Positions 1-8,376 are shown, numbered from the stretch's first letter. The stretch is 17,284 nt of DNA from Candidatus Omnitrophota bacterium (GCA_017987425.1 JAGNTT010000024.1:1-17284); one strand, 5' to 3'. Numbers and translations are program-made. The notes: generated by a model from the sequence alone, not told the origin.

Positions 1-2
1 GA

Positions 3-2540
3 GCTGATTGGAACGAATTGTCCGGTGCGGCTGAATTTTTCCGCAGTGACATCAAGCGTCTGGCGGCGGAAGTAAGCGTTCGTCTGGGCGGAATCGCCGT
101 CGAGTACGGTCAGAATTCTTACCAGGCCCAGGACAATGCCGAGACACTTTACCGCGCGTTGTCGGCTGTTTCTTATCTGATCGACCGGAACACAATCAGC
201 GGCCAACTTCTGGGCGCCAAACTCAAACGCCTCTATTTCATTCACACATTAATGACGAACACGTTCCAGCCGGCGGTGGCCGTGCGCCGCATCATGAAAG
301 ATCATGAAGGTCAGCGGACATTTACAGGACGGTCGGATGTGGTCATTGATCTTAGACAGTTCAGAGATATGACGCAGGCGAAGCTTGATCGGGTGATCGA
401 AGACGCGCTGCTTCAGTTTCAGGCTGATGAAATCAATCATCCCGATGTTGTTTCCGTCGAGCGAACAAGACCGATCGCGCAAAGCCGTATTTTGTGGGCA
501 TTTAACTTTGCCTTCTGGCGCAATCTGATGGGTCATCAGGAATTTAAGGGGGAGGATTTCGATGCCTCAATTTCCGGATCGCCGGCGTCAGATCCCAAGT
601 TCGTCCGCGATCTTCCGGCCAAGACGTTCCTGGCTCAATTAAAGACAGCTATCCGCAAAGATCCGGCAAAAAAGTATTATTTCGTCGAGATCGGCACGGC
701 CGGCGCTAAATTCGTGAAGATATTTATCGAAGCGCTTATTGAACTCGCCCGCGAAGACGGTGAACTTACGGAAGAGGATGTGAAGAAGCGCCTCGTCTAT
801 GTTCTAGCCGATTATTCACCTCAGGTCATCGCGCGGGCGAGAAATGAAATGGGCGCTTCCTGGCACGGCGAACAGGTGGAATATCTGACGCTTTCGACCA
901 ACAATCCGGCCGCGGAAGTTCGACGCGTTTATCCGCAGGGCATCCTGCGCGTTCATTCGACTAATGTGTATGACAATCTCTTTGCCGATCGTTATGTCCG
1001 TCTCGGCGGACAATATTACCGTGTCGAAACGTCACTACAGATGGATCATAACCGTCTCAAGAAAATCGCCCAGGAATTCGACGTCAATTATGATCAGCTC
1101 AAAGCCGATATTGAAGCACAGCTTTATAGAGACAATGACGTCGATACGTTCTTGAGCGGATATCGCAAATTATTTGAAATGCAGGGACGAGCAGTCCGCT
1201 TCTTCGGTCTGTGGCAGGCCTTCTGGCAGAACATCAAGATGGAAGAAGAGCTTGTGTCGATCGAAGACATGAGCCGCGAACCTGTCGTCAGCTCAATCCC
1301 CGATTCCGGCGCCATTCTTGAGAATGAAATGCGCTCGTTTGAGGGTGATATTGAATTCACAGTGCCGGTACTCGCGATCGAAAGCACGCTTCGAATTCTC
1401 GAAATACTTGAACCGGAGGGAACGCTTGAGATCGTCGACATTATCGTGAATGATCCGGCGGAATACCGCGACCAGCCCCGCAAGTATGCCGCTTTAACGT
1501 ACGACGGCTCCATTGTTCACTGGCTCAACGGGCCGCTCATGTATGCGTTTGCCCGTCATATGTTCCCCGGTATGCGTAAAGAAGTGACGAAACTTAAAGA
1601 GCACGGCAAGCCGCACATGTCGCTTCTTTTGATCCAGCCGAGGCATGATAAAAATTCCGGAGACGTTTCAAGTCCTGTGTCTCAGCCCAGCGAGACTTTC
1701 AACAATCGCTGGGTCCCGGGTGTGATGCCTGTGGTCTACTCCAGAACTGGTATGTTTACCCGGAAATACGAGACGGCATCATTAACGGATACGGAGTTGG
1801 ATGTTGTGACTTCACCCGTCGGGTGGAGCAACAGAAACGTGTGGATGCTGTTAACCCATGTGAGATTCAAACGGGGAGTTTATCCGGTGATCGTCTTAAG
1901 AAACTTTGTGCGTGCCGATCAAGACCGATGGCGTTACACCGCGAGAATGTTTGTTCCTACGCCGGGACAGAATCCTAGTTGGAGGCCTATAGATAATCCT
2001 GTTGTCACCGAATCTCTTATTCCGGCTGTGTCTGCAGGAAGTAGAACGGGAATTTTGCCCAATGAAATTCTTCCGGTCAGGTCTATTGAGGTCAAAATCG
2101 GTTCCGTATTCAAGCTGCCTCAGCCGATTGCTCCTCAAGTCCTGAGGCCTGTCACGTTGGGATTGATAGGAGGCTATGTGTGGCCGGAGAAGGAACCGGG
2201 TTTCTGGCCGTATTATCCTTGGTACAATTATAGATTGTTCCCGTCGGCAGGTTTTATTTCTGGCTCTATACGTCTGGGAATGTGGTCTTCTGAACACAGG
2301 ATCAAGCCCGTCTACTTTACCCAGGCAACCAGCGTTGTTATTCAGAAAGACATCAAGCGCCAGAAGTTTGAGCGCAGACGCATCACCCGTCGGCAGATCT
2401 ACCGGCTGATCGACTGGTTCAGGTCGAGAGGCATCAACGGAAACCGGTTCTCACACCTTCAAGGCCTGCCGGAATTTGTAGCGTATAATTTCCTTGAGGA
2501 AGTCATGATAGTCACGGCTGGACCGATGTCGCCCCTATAA
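3..2540 (+). CDS. Large protein of unknown function with a methyltransferase-like region, 5' end cut off
   Basis: The reading frame is open to the left edge (codons from position 3 read A-D-W-N-E-L), so the TTG at 18 is probably not a real start and the gene is truncated by the window. I do not recognise the whole protein. Numbering residues from the TTG, a stretch at about 220-340 resembles a class I SAM-dependent methyltransferase core. It has a strand ending in E224-I-G-T-A-G229 (motif I-like), a second strand ending in D265-Y-S-P, and a later strand followed by N-V-Y-D-N-L, which recalls MidA-like enzymes. The glycine motif is imperfect, so activity is uncertain. Residues about 540-770 are rich in Pro, Trp and Tyr and use different arginine codons from the rest. 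The C-terminus is basic and helical (R-R-x-x-R-R-Q). No signal peptide can be judged. It converges on mutL with 6 bp between stops. The frame is certain; the function is only suggestive. Confidence 0.8.
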   Translation, partial: ADWNELSGAAEFFRSDIKRLAAEVSVRLGGIAVEYGQNSYQAQDNAETLYRALSAVSYLIDRNTISGQLLGAKLKRLYFIHTLMTNTFQPAVAVRRIMKDHEGQRTFTGRSDVVIDLRQFRDMTQAKLDRVIEDALLQFQADEINHPDVVSVERTRPIAQSRILWAFNFAFWRNLMGHQEFKGEDFDASISGSPASDPKFVRDLPAKTFLAQLKTAIRKDPAKKYYFVEIGTAGAKFVKIFIEALIELAREDGELTEEDVKKRLVYVLADYSPQVIARARNEMGASWHGEQVEYLTLSTNNPAAEVRRVYPQGILRVHSTNVYDNLFADRYVRLGGQYYRVETSLQMDHNRLKKIAQEFDVNYDQLKADIEAQLYRDNDVDTFLSGYRKLFEMQGRAVRFFGLWQAFWQNIKMEEELVSIEDMSREPVVSSIPDSGAILENEMRSFEGDIEFTVPVLAIESTLRILEILEPEGTLEIVDIIVNDPAEYRDQPRKYAALTYDGSIVHWLNGPLMYAFARHMFPGMRKEVTKLKEHGKPHMSLLLIQPRHDKNSGDVSSPVSQPSETFNNRWVPGVMPVVYSRTGMFTRKYETASLTDTELDVVTSPVGWSNRNVWMLLTHVRFKRGVYPVIVLRNFVRADQDRWRYTARMFVPTPGQNPSWRPIDNPVVTESLIPAVSAGSRTGILPNEILPVRSIEVKIGSVFKLPQPIAPQVLRPVTLGLIGGYVWPEKEPGFWPYYPWYNYRLFPSAGFISGSIRLGMWSSEHRIKPVYFTQATSVVIQKDIKRQKFERRRITRRQIYRLIDWFRSRGINGNRFSHLQGLPEFVAYNFLEEVMIVTAGPMSPL

Positions 2541-2546
2541 TGAATA

Positions 2547-4367
2547 TCAGGAACGCAGAAATTGCCGTTCAAGGAAGCTGTCTTTGATTTCAATGACCGT
2601 GGGGCGGCCGTGAGGACAGATGAACGGATCGCGGCATTCTAAAAGCTGCCGGCGCTGATGGTTGGTTTGTTCCGGGGAAAGTTTATCGCCGGTGACGATG
2701 GATGCCTTGCAGGCCCGCCGGGCGATGGTCAGATGATCGCAGCGGTCGGATTTGTCGCCGGCTAAAAGCGTGCGTACCAGTGCTTCGGGTTTTTTAACCA
2801 GCGTCGGGATGGTCTGCAGCGCGATTGTGTCTTCATCAAAAGCGTTGGTATCGATGCCGGCTTCTTTCAAAGTTTCCTGCGCTTCTTCCCATGCAATCTT
2901 TTCCTGAGGCGTCAATTTGAGCAGAATGGGCGTCAGAAGATTCTGTACTTCAACTTTGCCCTCGTCGATTTGTGTCTTGAACTTTTCAAACATGATCCGC
3001 TCCTGGGCGGCATGCTGGTCGACGAGCAGAAGTGAATCATCCACTTCCCACAATAAATATTTGTTCATAAAACTACCGATGTAGCGCGCGCGTCCGTATT
3101 TGTCGCGCAGTGTTTCGTTCGGTTTCTGGAAAAGATGTTCCTGGGCTTCGCTCACGAGAGCTTCGGTTGTGTCTTTGAGGTTATGCATTCCCGGAGAAGA
3201 CGTCTGGGCAAAGAATCCTGCCGGATTGAATGAGCTCTGGGTTTTCCCAGGGCCGAAAATCAGAGACTCGGCTGGAATTCCCTGCGTGTAGTCAAGACTT
3301 GGAGCTTCCGGATTTTGAATTGAAGGGTTGTCGTTGGTTGAAAGCTGATGAGCGCCGATACTGCGGACATCACCGGCCGTCATCAGCGCGTGTTCGATGG
3401 TGTGACGCATCAGTGACACCAATCGGCCTTCATTGCTGATCTTGACCTCGCGTTTGCTCGGATGGATGTTAACGTCGATCATCCCCGGATCGACTTCGAT
3501 GAAAATGACGAAGCATCCGTAATTCCCCGGCGGAAGAATCAGTTTGTAAATATCGTTGACGTGAAAGCCCAGGTTGCGGTGCTGGATCGGACGTCCGTTG
3601 ACGAAGAAGTACTGCAGATCGCGGCGCGTGCGCTGGACGTTGATGTTCCCCAAGATCATGCGCAGATGAATCCCGTCTTCTTTAAATTGCTGGTCGACCT
3701 CGATAAGCTGTTTAACGTCCAGATTAAGCGACCGCGCGATGCGTTCTTTCAGTGAATTGACGGGTTTGACGTCGATGACTGAGCGACCCGCGTGCGTGAG
3801 TTTGAAATCCACGACCGGATGCAAAAGGGTATAAGGAAGAAACGCTTCGACAACCTGGTTGAGTTCGGTTGTATTGGATTTAAGAAACTTTTTACGGGCA
3901 GGCATATTAAAGAACAGTTCGGAAATCTTGATGTCCGTGCCGTGCCCTGATGTTGCCGCCGGCTGAAGATGAATGCGCTCGCCGCCGCGGATGTGCAGTT
4001 CCCATCCCAGAGGATCGTTGCTCGACTGGCTTGTCAGTGTTACGTCGGAGATTGAGCCGATGCTAAAGAGCGCCTCGCCGCGGAACCCGAGCGAATGAAG
4101 ACGTTCCAGATCATCGATCGCAGTGATCTTGCTGGTCGCGTGACGCTGGAACAGATTACTTAAATCTTCGTGGGTGATGCCCGATCCGTTGTCTTTGATA
4201 TGGATGAGCTGTTTGCCGGCGTCTTTCAAATGGACTTCGATGGACGTGGCCCCGGCATCGATCGAATTCTCAACGCATTCTTTGATGACGGAGGCGGGGC
4301 GTTCAATAACCTCGCCCGCGGCGATCTTTGCGATGACATCTGAGGGTAAGACTTGAACTTTAGGCAT
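2547..4367 (-). CDS. mutL: DNA mismatch repair protein MutL
   Basis: MutL links mismatch recognition by MutS to strand incision and removal. The 606-residue protein has the N-terminal GHKL ATPase: E30 and N34 in KECVENSIDAGAT, DNGSG at 59-63, and GFRGEAL at 94-100. A variable linker of roughly residues 330-420 follows. The C-terminal domain keeps the metal-binding endonuclease motif DQHAxxExxxxE (D450 to E461), an ACKAS motif, CPHGRP at 584-589 and a final FLR. This set marks the endonuclease-active MutL class rather than the E. coli type that relies on MutH. I chose the ATG at 4367 because MPKVQVLP followed by VIAKIAAGEV matches the usual family N-terminus. An in-frame ATG at 4403 would add 12 residues, but these are encoded largely within a palindromic repeat. 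No clear Shine-Dalgarno is visible. The gene lies 72 bp downstream of mutS and is probably cotranscribed with it. Confidence 0.97.
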   Translation of the reverse strand: MPKVQVLPSDVIAKIAAGEVIERPASVIKECVENSIDAGATSIEVHLKDAGKQLIHIKDNGSGITHEDLSNLFQRHATSKITAIDDLERLHSLGFRGEALFSIGSISDVTLTSQSSNDPLGWELHIRGGERIHLQPAATSGHGTDIKISELFFNMPARKKFLKSNTTELNQVVEAFLPYTLLHPVVDFKLTHAGRSVIDVKPVNSLKERIARSLNLDVKQLIEVDQQFKEDGIHLRMILGNINVQRTRRDLQYFFVNGRPIQHRNLGFHVNDIYKLILPPGNYGCFVIFIEVDPGMIDVNIHPSKREVKISNEGRLVSLMRHTIEHALMTAGDVRSIGAHQLSTNDNPSIQNPEAPSLDYTQGIPAESLIFGPGKTQSSFNPAGFFAQTSSPGMHNLKDTTEALVSEAQEHLFQKPNETLRDKYGRARYIGSFMNKYLLWEVDDSLLLVDQHAAQERIMFEKFKTQIDEGKVEVQNLLTPILLKLTPQEKIAWEEAQETLKEAGIDTNAFDEDTIALQTIPTLVKKPEALVRTLLAGDKSDRCDHLTIARRACKASIVTGDKLSPEQTNHQRRQLLECRDPFICPHGRPTVIEIKDSFLERQFLRS

Positions 4368-4389
4368 ATTTAGCGGGATAATAAATATT

Positions 4390-4443
4390 GTAGGGGCGAT
4401 CATTGATCGCCCAGAATTACGGGCGGTTAGTAACTGCCCCTAC
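4390..4443. repeat. Double-hairpin palindromic repeat (REP/MITE-like) between mutS and mutL
   Basis: A 54-bp element is bounded by the inverted termini GTAGGGGC (4390-4397) and GCCCCTAC (4436-4443). Inside are two nested hairpins. The first, 4394-4412, is a perfect 9-bp stem with a 1-nt centre (GGGCGATCA / TGATCGCCC). The second, 4421-4439, is a 9-bp stem with one G-T type mismatch (GGGCGGTTA / TAACTGCCC). An 8-nt spacer, 4413-4420, separates them. The mutS stop codon (complement of 4440-4442) lies within the right terminus. The design resembles short palindromic intergenic repeats that begin GTAGGGGC and that I recall from many uncultivated bacterial genomes. Only one copy is visible here, so repetitiveness is inferred. 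It could also act as an RNA structure in the mutS-mutL transcript, affecting mRNA stability or downstream expression. Confidence 0.75.
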
Positions 4444-6983
4444 GATTTCATTTTTCGTTTCAATTCATTCAGCTTATTCAACGCCTCCACCGGCGTCATT
4501 GTGTTGACATCGACGGATTCAAGCGCTTTTTTAACAGCTTCCATGGTCGCGTCCGAAGAAGGCGAAAAAAGATTGAATTGATCCTGGTCCTTCTTCGACC
4601 GCATGACCGCGCGCGAGCCGGTCTCGAGTTCGCTTAAAATCTTTTTAGAACGTTTAATGACCGATTCCGGTATGCCGGCAAGTTTGGCGACATAAATGCC
4701 GTAGCTGTCATCCGTCGATCCCGGTACGATCTTATGCATAAAGATGATCTTGTCTTCCCATTCCTTGACGGCGACGTTGTAATTTTTGACCCCGGATAAT
4801 TGACTGCTTAAGCTTGTCAGTTCATGAAAATGGGTGGCAAAAAGGGTGCGGGCTTTCTTGGACTGTAAGTGTTCGGCCAGCGCCCAGGCGAGGCTTAAAC
4901 CGTCGTAGGTGGACGTGCCGCGTCCGATTTCGTCGAGAATGATGAGTGAGCGCGGTGTCATATTGTTGAGGATGTCGGCCGCTTCCGTCATTTCCACCAT
5001 GAAGGTGCTTTGGCCTTTAGCGATTTCGTCGTGCGCGCCGATGCGGGTGAATATTTTATCGACCGCGCCGACGGACGCGCTTTTGGCGGGGATAAAACTT
5101 CCCGTCTGAGCCATGATGACCAGGATAGCGGTCTGCCGGATATAGGTCGATTTACCGGCCATGTTGGGGCCGGTGAGAATCACCAGGTGGCTTTCCTCGC
5201 AGTCCAGGTAAGTGTCGTTGGGAATGAAGGTTTCGGTTGTCGTTAATTCCACGACGGGATGACGGCCTTCTTTAATATCCAGTATGGTCGAATCATTCAC
5301 ATCCGGAAGAATGTAACCCTGCTGTCCCGCCAAGGTGCTTAAGGCGTGGATACAGTCGACGGTTGCTATCTGATCGGCAAAGGTGTGAAGGGCGGACGTT
5401 TCATCCAGAATGGCCTGCTGGATTTCTTTGATCAGTCTGTTTTCGATCGCAAGAATTTTTTCCTGCGCTGTCAGGTATTTCTCTTCATATTCTTTTAATT
5501 CCGGCGTGATATAGCGTTCGCCGTTGACGAGCGTCTGCTTTCGGATGTATTCGGCCGGCGCGTTTTTCTGGTTGGCCTTGGTGATTTCGATATAGTAACC
5601 GAAGACATTGTTGTAGCCGACCTTGAGGGAATTGATCCCGGTCTTCTTGATTTCCTGCGCCTGATAATTCTTGAGCCATTCGCGGCCGTTGTCCTGAATG
5701 GAACGAAGGTCATCGAGATCTTTGTTAAATCCCGGGCGGATGATTTTTCCCTCGGGTTTGGCCAGCGGCATGTCGGGATTGATGGATTCCTCGAGAGATT
5801 TGCGAAGTTCCGGTAAATCGTCAACGGTCAAAAGCGGTATGGCCTCATCGAGCCCGCGCAGTTCATTCTGGATTTCCGGTCCGCGTAGCAGGCAGTTGCG
5901 AATGGCCAGAATATCTTTGGGAGCCGCAAAGCCGCAGCTCAACCGCGAGATGCTTTTTTCCAGATCGGGAATATTGCGCAATAGACTTTTGCCCAACGAT
6001 TCCGCAACAGCGTTATTATTTTTGAGAAGCTTTACTGCGTTCTGACGCTGACGGACGGCTGGCGGACTTTTCAGCGGGTGATAGAGCCAGAAGCGGAATT
6101 GCCGGCGTCCCATCGGTGTCAATGTTTTGTCCAGTGTCTGCAGAAGAGTTTCCATCTCAAGTCCGTAATGGGCGGCCGGTGAAATAAAGACGTAATCATT
6201 ATCGGCATAAAGCGTAATGCGGTCCACATGCCTGAGCGGCTGTTTGTTCATCTGCTTCAAATATTCGAGGAGCGCCCCGCAGCTCGACTGGGCCTGGGGA
6301 AGTTCTTCGATCCCGAAACCTTTAAGCGAATGGGTTTGAAAATGGTCACACAGGTTCTTGCGGGCCATCTCGGTATTGAACGACCAGTCGCCAAAGGCGG
6401 ACAGAGTCATTCCTTTGGTTTTCAAAAGAGGATGGTTGAGGAATTCTTTGATCTTGTCTTTGGCCCCTTCCGGGAAAATGCATTCGTAGAAGGGAAGCTT
6501 GCTGACAAGTTCGATAATCTGGTGCGGATTGTCATACTGATTGGTCTGGATGGAGCCTTTGGTAACGTCGGTAAAAGCGACGCCCATGGTTTTACCGTTG
6601 GGGCTTAAGGAAAGCAGGTAGCGGGAATCGGTGGCATCGTCAAAAAAGGTTCCGGCTGTGACGACGCGGATGACATCGCGCTTTACAATTCCCTTGGCCT
6701 GTGAAACGTCCTCAACCTGTTCGCAGATAGCAACTTTTTGCCCAGCTTTAATGAGTTTTGCGATATAGTTTTCAGCGGAATGAAACGGAACGCCGCACAT
6801 CGGAATGCGATTGGTGGCATCGCTCCCCCGGGATGTCAGGACAAGCTCGAGAATGGACGAGGCGACCTTGGCGTCTTCAAAAAACATCTCATAAAAGTCG
6901 CCCAAACGGAAAAAGAGGATGCAATCCAGGTAGTTCTTTTTGATGTGCTGATACTGCTTCAGCATGGGGGTTGCTGATTCCAT
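4440..6983 (-). CDS. mutS: DNA mismatch repair protein MutS
   Basis: MutS binds mismatched or unpaired bases and recruits MutL in an ATP-dependent way. The 847-residue protein is full length for bacterial MutS1. The mismatch-reading F-x-E motif is F30-Y-E32 in GDFYEMFFED. The ATPase has Walker A GPNMAGKS at 605-612, Walker B LIILDE with D684-E685 followed by IGRGTSTYDG, and the ATHFHEL signature with H718. The C-terminus MTPVEALNKLNELK is the short helix typical of full-length MutS. The start at 6983 gives MESATPMLKQYQHIKK, which matches the family; Met7 (6965) is an alternative. No strong ribosome binding site precedes either. The TAG stop is provided by the right terminus of the palindromic repeat. 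It is the first gene of a mutS-mutL pair and diverges from the exported coiled-coil genes. No key residue is missing. Confidence 0.98.
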   Translation of the reverse strand: MESATPMLKQYQHIKKNYLDCILFFRLGDFYEMFFEDAKVASSILELVLTSRGSDATNRIPMCGVPFHSAENYIAKLIKAGQKVAICEQVEDVSQAKGIVKRDVIRVVTAGTFFDDATDSRYLLSLSPNGKTMGVAFTDVTKGSIQTNQYDNPHQIIELVSKLPFYECIFPEGAKDKIKEFLNHPLLKTKGMTLSAFGDWSFNTEMARKNLCDHFQTHSLKGFGIEELPQAQSSCGALLEYLKQMNKQPLRHVDRITLYADNDYVFISPAAHYGLEMETLLQTLDKTLTPMGRRQFRFWLYHPLKSPPAVRQRQNAVKLLKNNNAVAESLGKSLLRNIPDLEKSISRLSCGFAAPKDILAIRNCLLRGPEIQNELRGLDEAIPLLTVDDLPELRKSLEESINPDMPLAKPEGKIIRPGFNKDLDDLRSIQDNGREWLKNYQAQEIKKTGINSLKVGYNNVFGYYIEITKANQKNAPAEYIRKQTLVNGERYITPELKEYEEKYLTAQEKILAIENRLIKEIQQAILDETSALHTFADQIATVDCIHALSTLAGQQGYILPDVNDSTILDIKEGRHPVVELTTTETFIPNDTYLDCEESHLVILTGPNMAGKSTYIRQTAILVIMAQTGSFIPAKSASVGAVDKIFTRIGAHDEIAKGQSTFMVEMTEAADILNNMTPRSLIILDEIGRGTSTYDGLSLAWALAEHLQSKKARTLFATHFHELTSLSSQLSGVKNYNVAVKEWEDKIIFMHKIVPGSTDDSYGIYVAKLAGIPESVIKRSKKILSELETGSRAVMRSKKDQDQFNLFSPSSDATMEAVKKALESVDVNTMTPVEALNKLNELKRKMKS

Positions 6984-7132
6984 AGGTTGTATTTATAACA
7001 TAAAAGAAAAAATATTAAAACAATTAATCTTGGGGAAATTTCTCTATATTTTGTGTTTTCTGACGGGCAAAAGCCCCGTATCATGGGGTAAAATAGTATT
7101 TTATGTAATATATTGCAGTTATTATGTGTTCC
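6984..7132. other. AT-rich divergent intergenic region upstream of mutS
   Basis: This non-coding stretch between mutS and the rightward promoter is much more AT-rich than the genes around it. On the minus strand, TTGTTT and TGTTAT lie 17 nt apart just upstream of mutS and could be a weak promoter, but the match is poor. A short inverted repeat (ACGGG / CCCGT, 7063-7079) with an A-rich loop is present. It is not followed by a T tract on either strand, so I do not call it a terminator. I see no coding region here. Confidence 0.5.
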
Positions 7133-7161
7133 TTGACATCACCCACCTTGCAGGTTATACT
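7133..7161 (+). promoter_or_regulatory. Sigma70-type promoter for the coiled-coil operon
   Basis: There is a perfect -35 hexamer TTGACA at 7133-7138, a 17-nt spacer, and a -10 hexamer TATACT at 7156-7161 (5 of 6 matches to TATAAT). Transcription would start near 7168, leaving a leader of about 50 nt before the ATG at 7221. The surrounding DNA is AT-rich. It is the strongest promoter-like sequence I see in the window and it points at the exported protein genes. Confidence 0.8.
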
Positions 7162-7220
7162 TTACCGTTACTTTAGTCTAAATTAACTATTAATATTGCA
7201 AATAAGTGTAGAAAAACAGT

Positions 7221-8363
7221 ATGTCTCGTCAGATTAAACGTACCGTCATTTGTTTTATTTTAGTTTTGACTGCCTGGATCGGGCGCCCTGCCTCAGCCCA
7301 GATTTATCATCCGGAAGTCACATTTAAAGATTCCCTAGTCCGGTTATTGTTCCAGTACGGCAGAGAGGTCTATTACCGCGGTTTGGATCCCATAGAAGCC
7401 GCCTCTGTCTTTCAAAAGATTTTAGTTCTGGATTGCCATCATGACGGCGCCCAGGATTTCATAGCCAAGATCCAAAAAAGATATCCCAAGATGGTCATCA
7501 CAGTCACAGGCTGTTCCGAAGCTGAAGCCAAAGCTCTTGCCGCCAAAATCAGCGATATCAATATTGAAGTTCCCCCCGCTACCGTTCACCCTCTTAAAGA
7601 ATATTCGCCGTTGGATCGTAAAGACAGCCTCTATGTTGAGGAAGTACAAGATGAAACGGTTTCCGCGCCGAAAATGAAATTTGATAACCGCTCTACTCCG
7701 GTTTTCGCTTATTCCAAGCCGTTGACGGATTTTGTAAGCCCGGAGCTGTCCCAAGGAGAATCCGAGCCAATTCAGCCTTCTTCTATTATAATGATCCATG
7801 AAGATCAAGAGCCGACGTTTGAGGTTCTTTCCGTTGTGGAACCTCCCACCGGATATCTACCGGGTCTTTCCAGAGATTGCGAAGAGATAAAGGCATTAAA
7901 TAATAAATTGGAGAAAGAAATCGGCGCTCTTAAGGCCCAGCTTCAGTTCAAGGAAAGCATAATTTCCGATTACCAGAGACAGATCACCGCGCTTCGCGAC
8001 GGAGACAGTACGTCCTATGCCGCGATCGTCAAGGAACAGAAAGAATTAATCCGCATACAGCAGGATAACATCGATTATCTTCAGGATGAGTTGAGTCATT
8101 CCAAAGCTGTCATGATGGCGGACACATTTGAAGCCAATCCGGCGTATGAAGCCATGCACCGGGAAATCGCCAGTTCCAATCTAAAGGTTCACGAAAAGGA
8201 AATGGATCTGGAGGCTAAAAACAGGGAAGCGCAAATGCTTCAGAGACAATTGGGAGAACTTCAGGAACAGTTGCGTCTTGTTAAGAAGATTCTCGGCGAG
8301 AAAAACGACACCATCAAGGTCCTTCAGGAAGAAATAGAAACCATAAAAGCGGAAAACGATTAA
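7221..8363 (+). CDS. Exported TPR-like and coiled-coil protein, 380 residues
   Basis: I do not recognise a named family. The N-terminus is a clear Sec signal peptide: basic RQIKR, hydrophobic core VICFILVLTAWIG, and a likely cleavage after A-S-A26 before Q27. Residues about 35-88 form a helix pair resembling a TPR unit (LLFQYGREVYYRGLDPIEA then ASVFQKILVL). Residues about 100-215 look unstructured and are rich in Pro, Ser and Glu. Residues about 220-380 are continuous coiled coil with many Leu, Glu, Lys and Gln. The start is fixed by an in-frame TAG at 7209-7211 just upstream; no Shine-Dalgarno is evident. The next gene begins 13 nt after the stop and has the same overall plan, so the two are probably cotranscribed paralogue-like partners in the periplasm or envelope. 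A structural or tethering role is inference. Confidence 0.9.
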   Translation: MSRQIKRTVICFILVLTAWIGRPASAQIYHPEVTFKDSLVRLLFQYGREVYYRGLDPIEAASVFQKILVLDCHHDGAQDFIAKIQKRYPKMVITVTGCSEAEAKALAAKISDINIEVPPATVHPLKEYSPLDRKDSLYVEEVQDETVSAPKMKFDNRSTPVFAYSKPLTDFVSPELSQGESEPIQPSSIIMIHEDQEPTFEVLSVVEPPTGYLPGLSRDCEEIKALNNKLEKEIGALKAQLQFKESIISDYQRQITALRDGDSTSYAAIVKEQKELIRIQQDNIDYLQDELSHSKAVMMADTFEANPAYEAMHREIASSNLKVHEKEMDLEAKNREAQMLQRQLGELQEQLRLVKKILGEKNDTIKVLQEEIETIKAEND

Positions 8364-8376
8364 CGTTTACAATACT

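Noticed and set aside
18..20. TTG as the start of the first gene
   Set aside because: The frame is open to the left edge without a stop and the protein begins mid-structure, so the gene most likely starts outside the window.
1896..2297. Antisense 133-residue Arg-rich frame in the codon-shifted part of the first gene
   Set aside because: Composition looks like a shadow of Pro/Tyr-rich coding sequence; no start signal or family match. The plus-strand frame is continuous through it.
2530..2540. GCCCCTA near the end of the first gene as a second half-copy of the palindromic repeat
   Set aside because: Only 7 bases match and there is no partner arm or hairpin.
4365..4403. 12-residue N-terminal extension of MutL from the ATG at 4403
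   Set aside because: The extension is not part of the MutL family and its first codons lie in the palindromic repeat; MPKVQVLP at 4367 matches the family start.
5698..6608. Antisense frames of 115 and 126 residues within mutS
   Set aside because: mutS is intact and well conserved here; these are chance frames opposite it.
7063..7088. Hairpin ACGGG/CCCGT upstream of the coiled-coil promoter as a terminator or riboswitch
   Set aside because: Short stem, no T tract on either strand, and it lies upstream of the likely transcription start, so it would not be in the leader.
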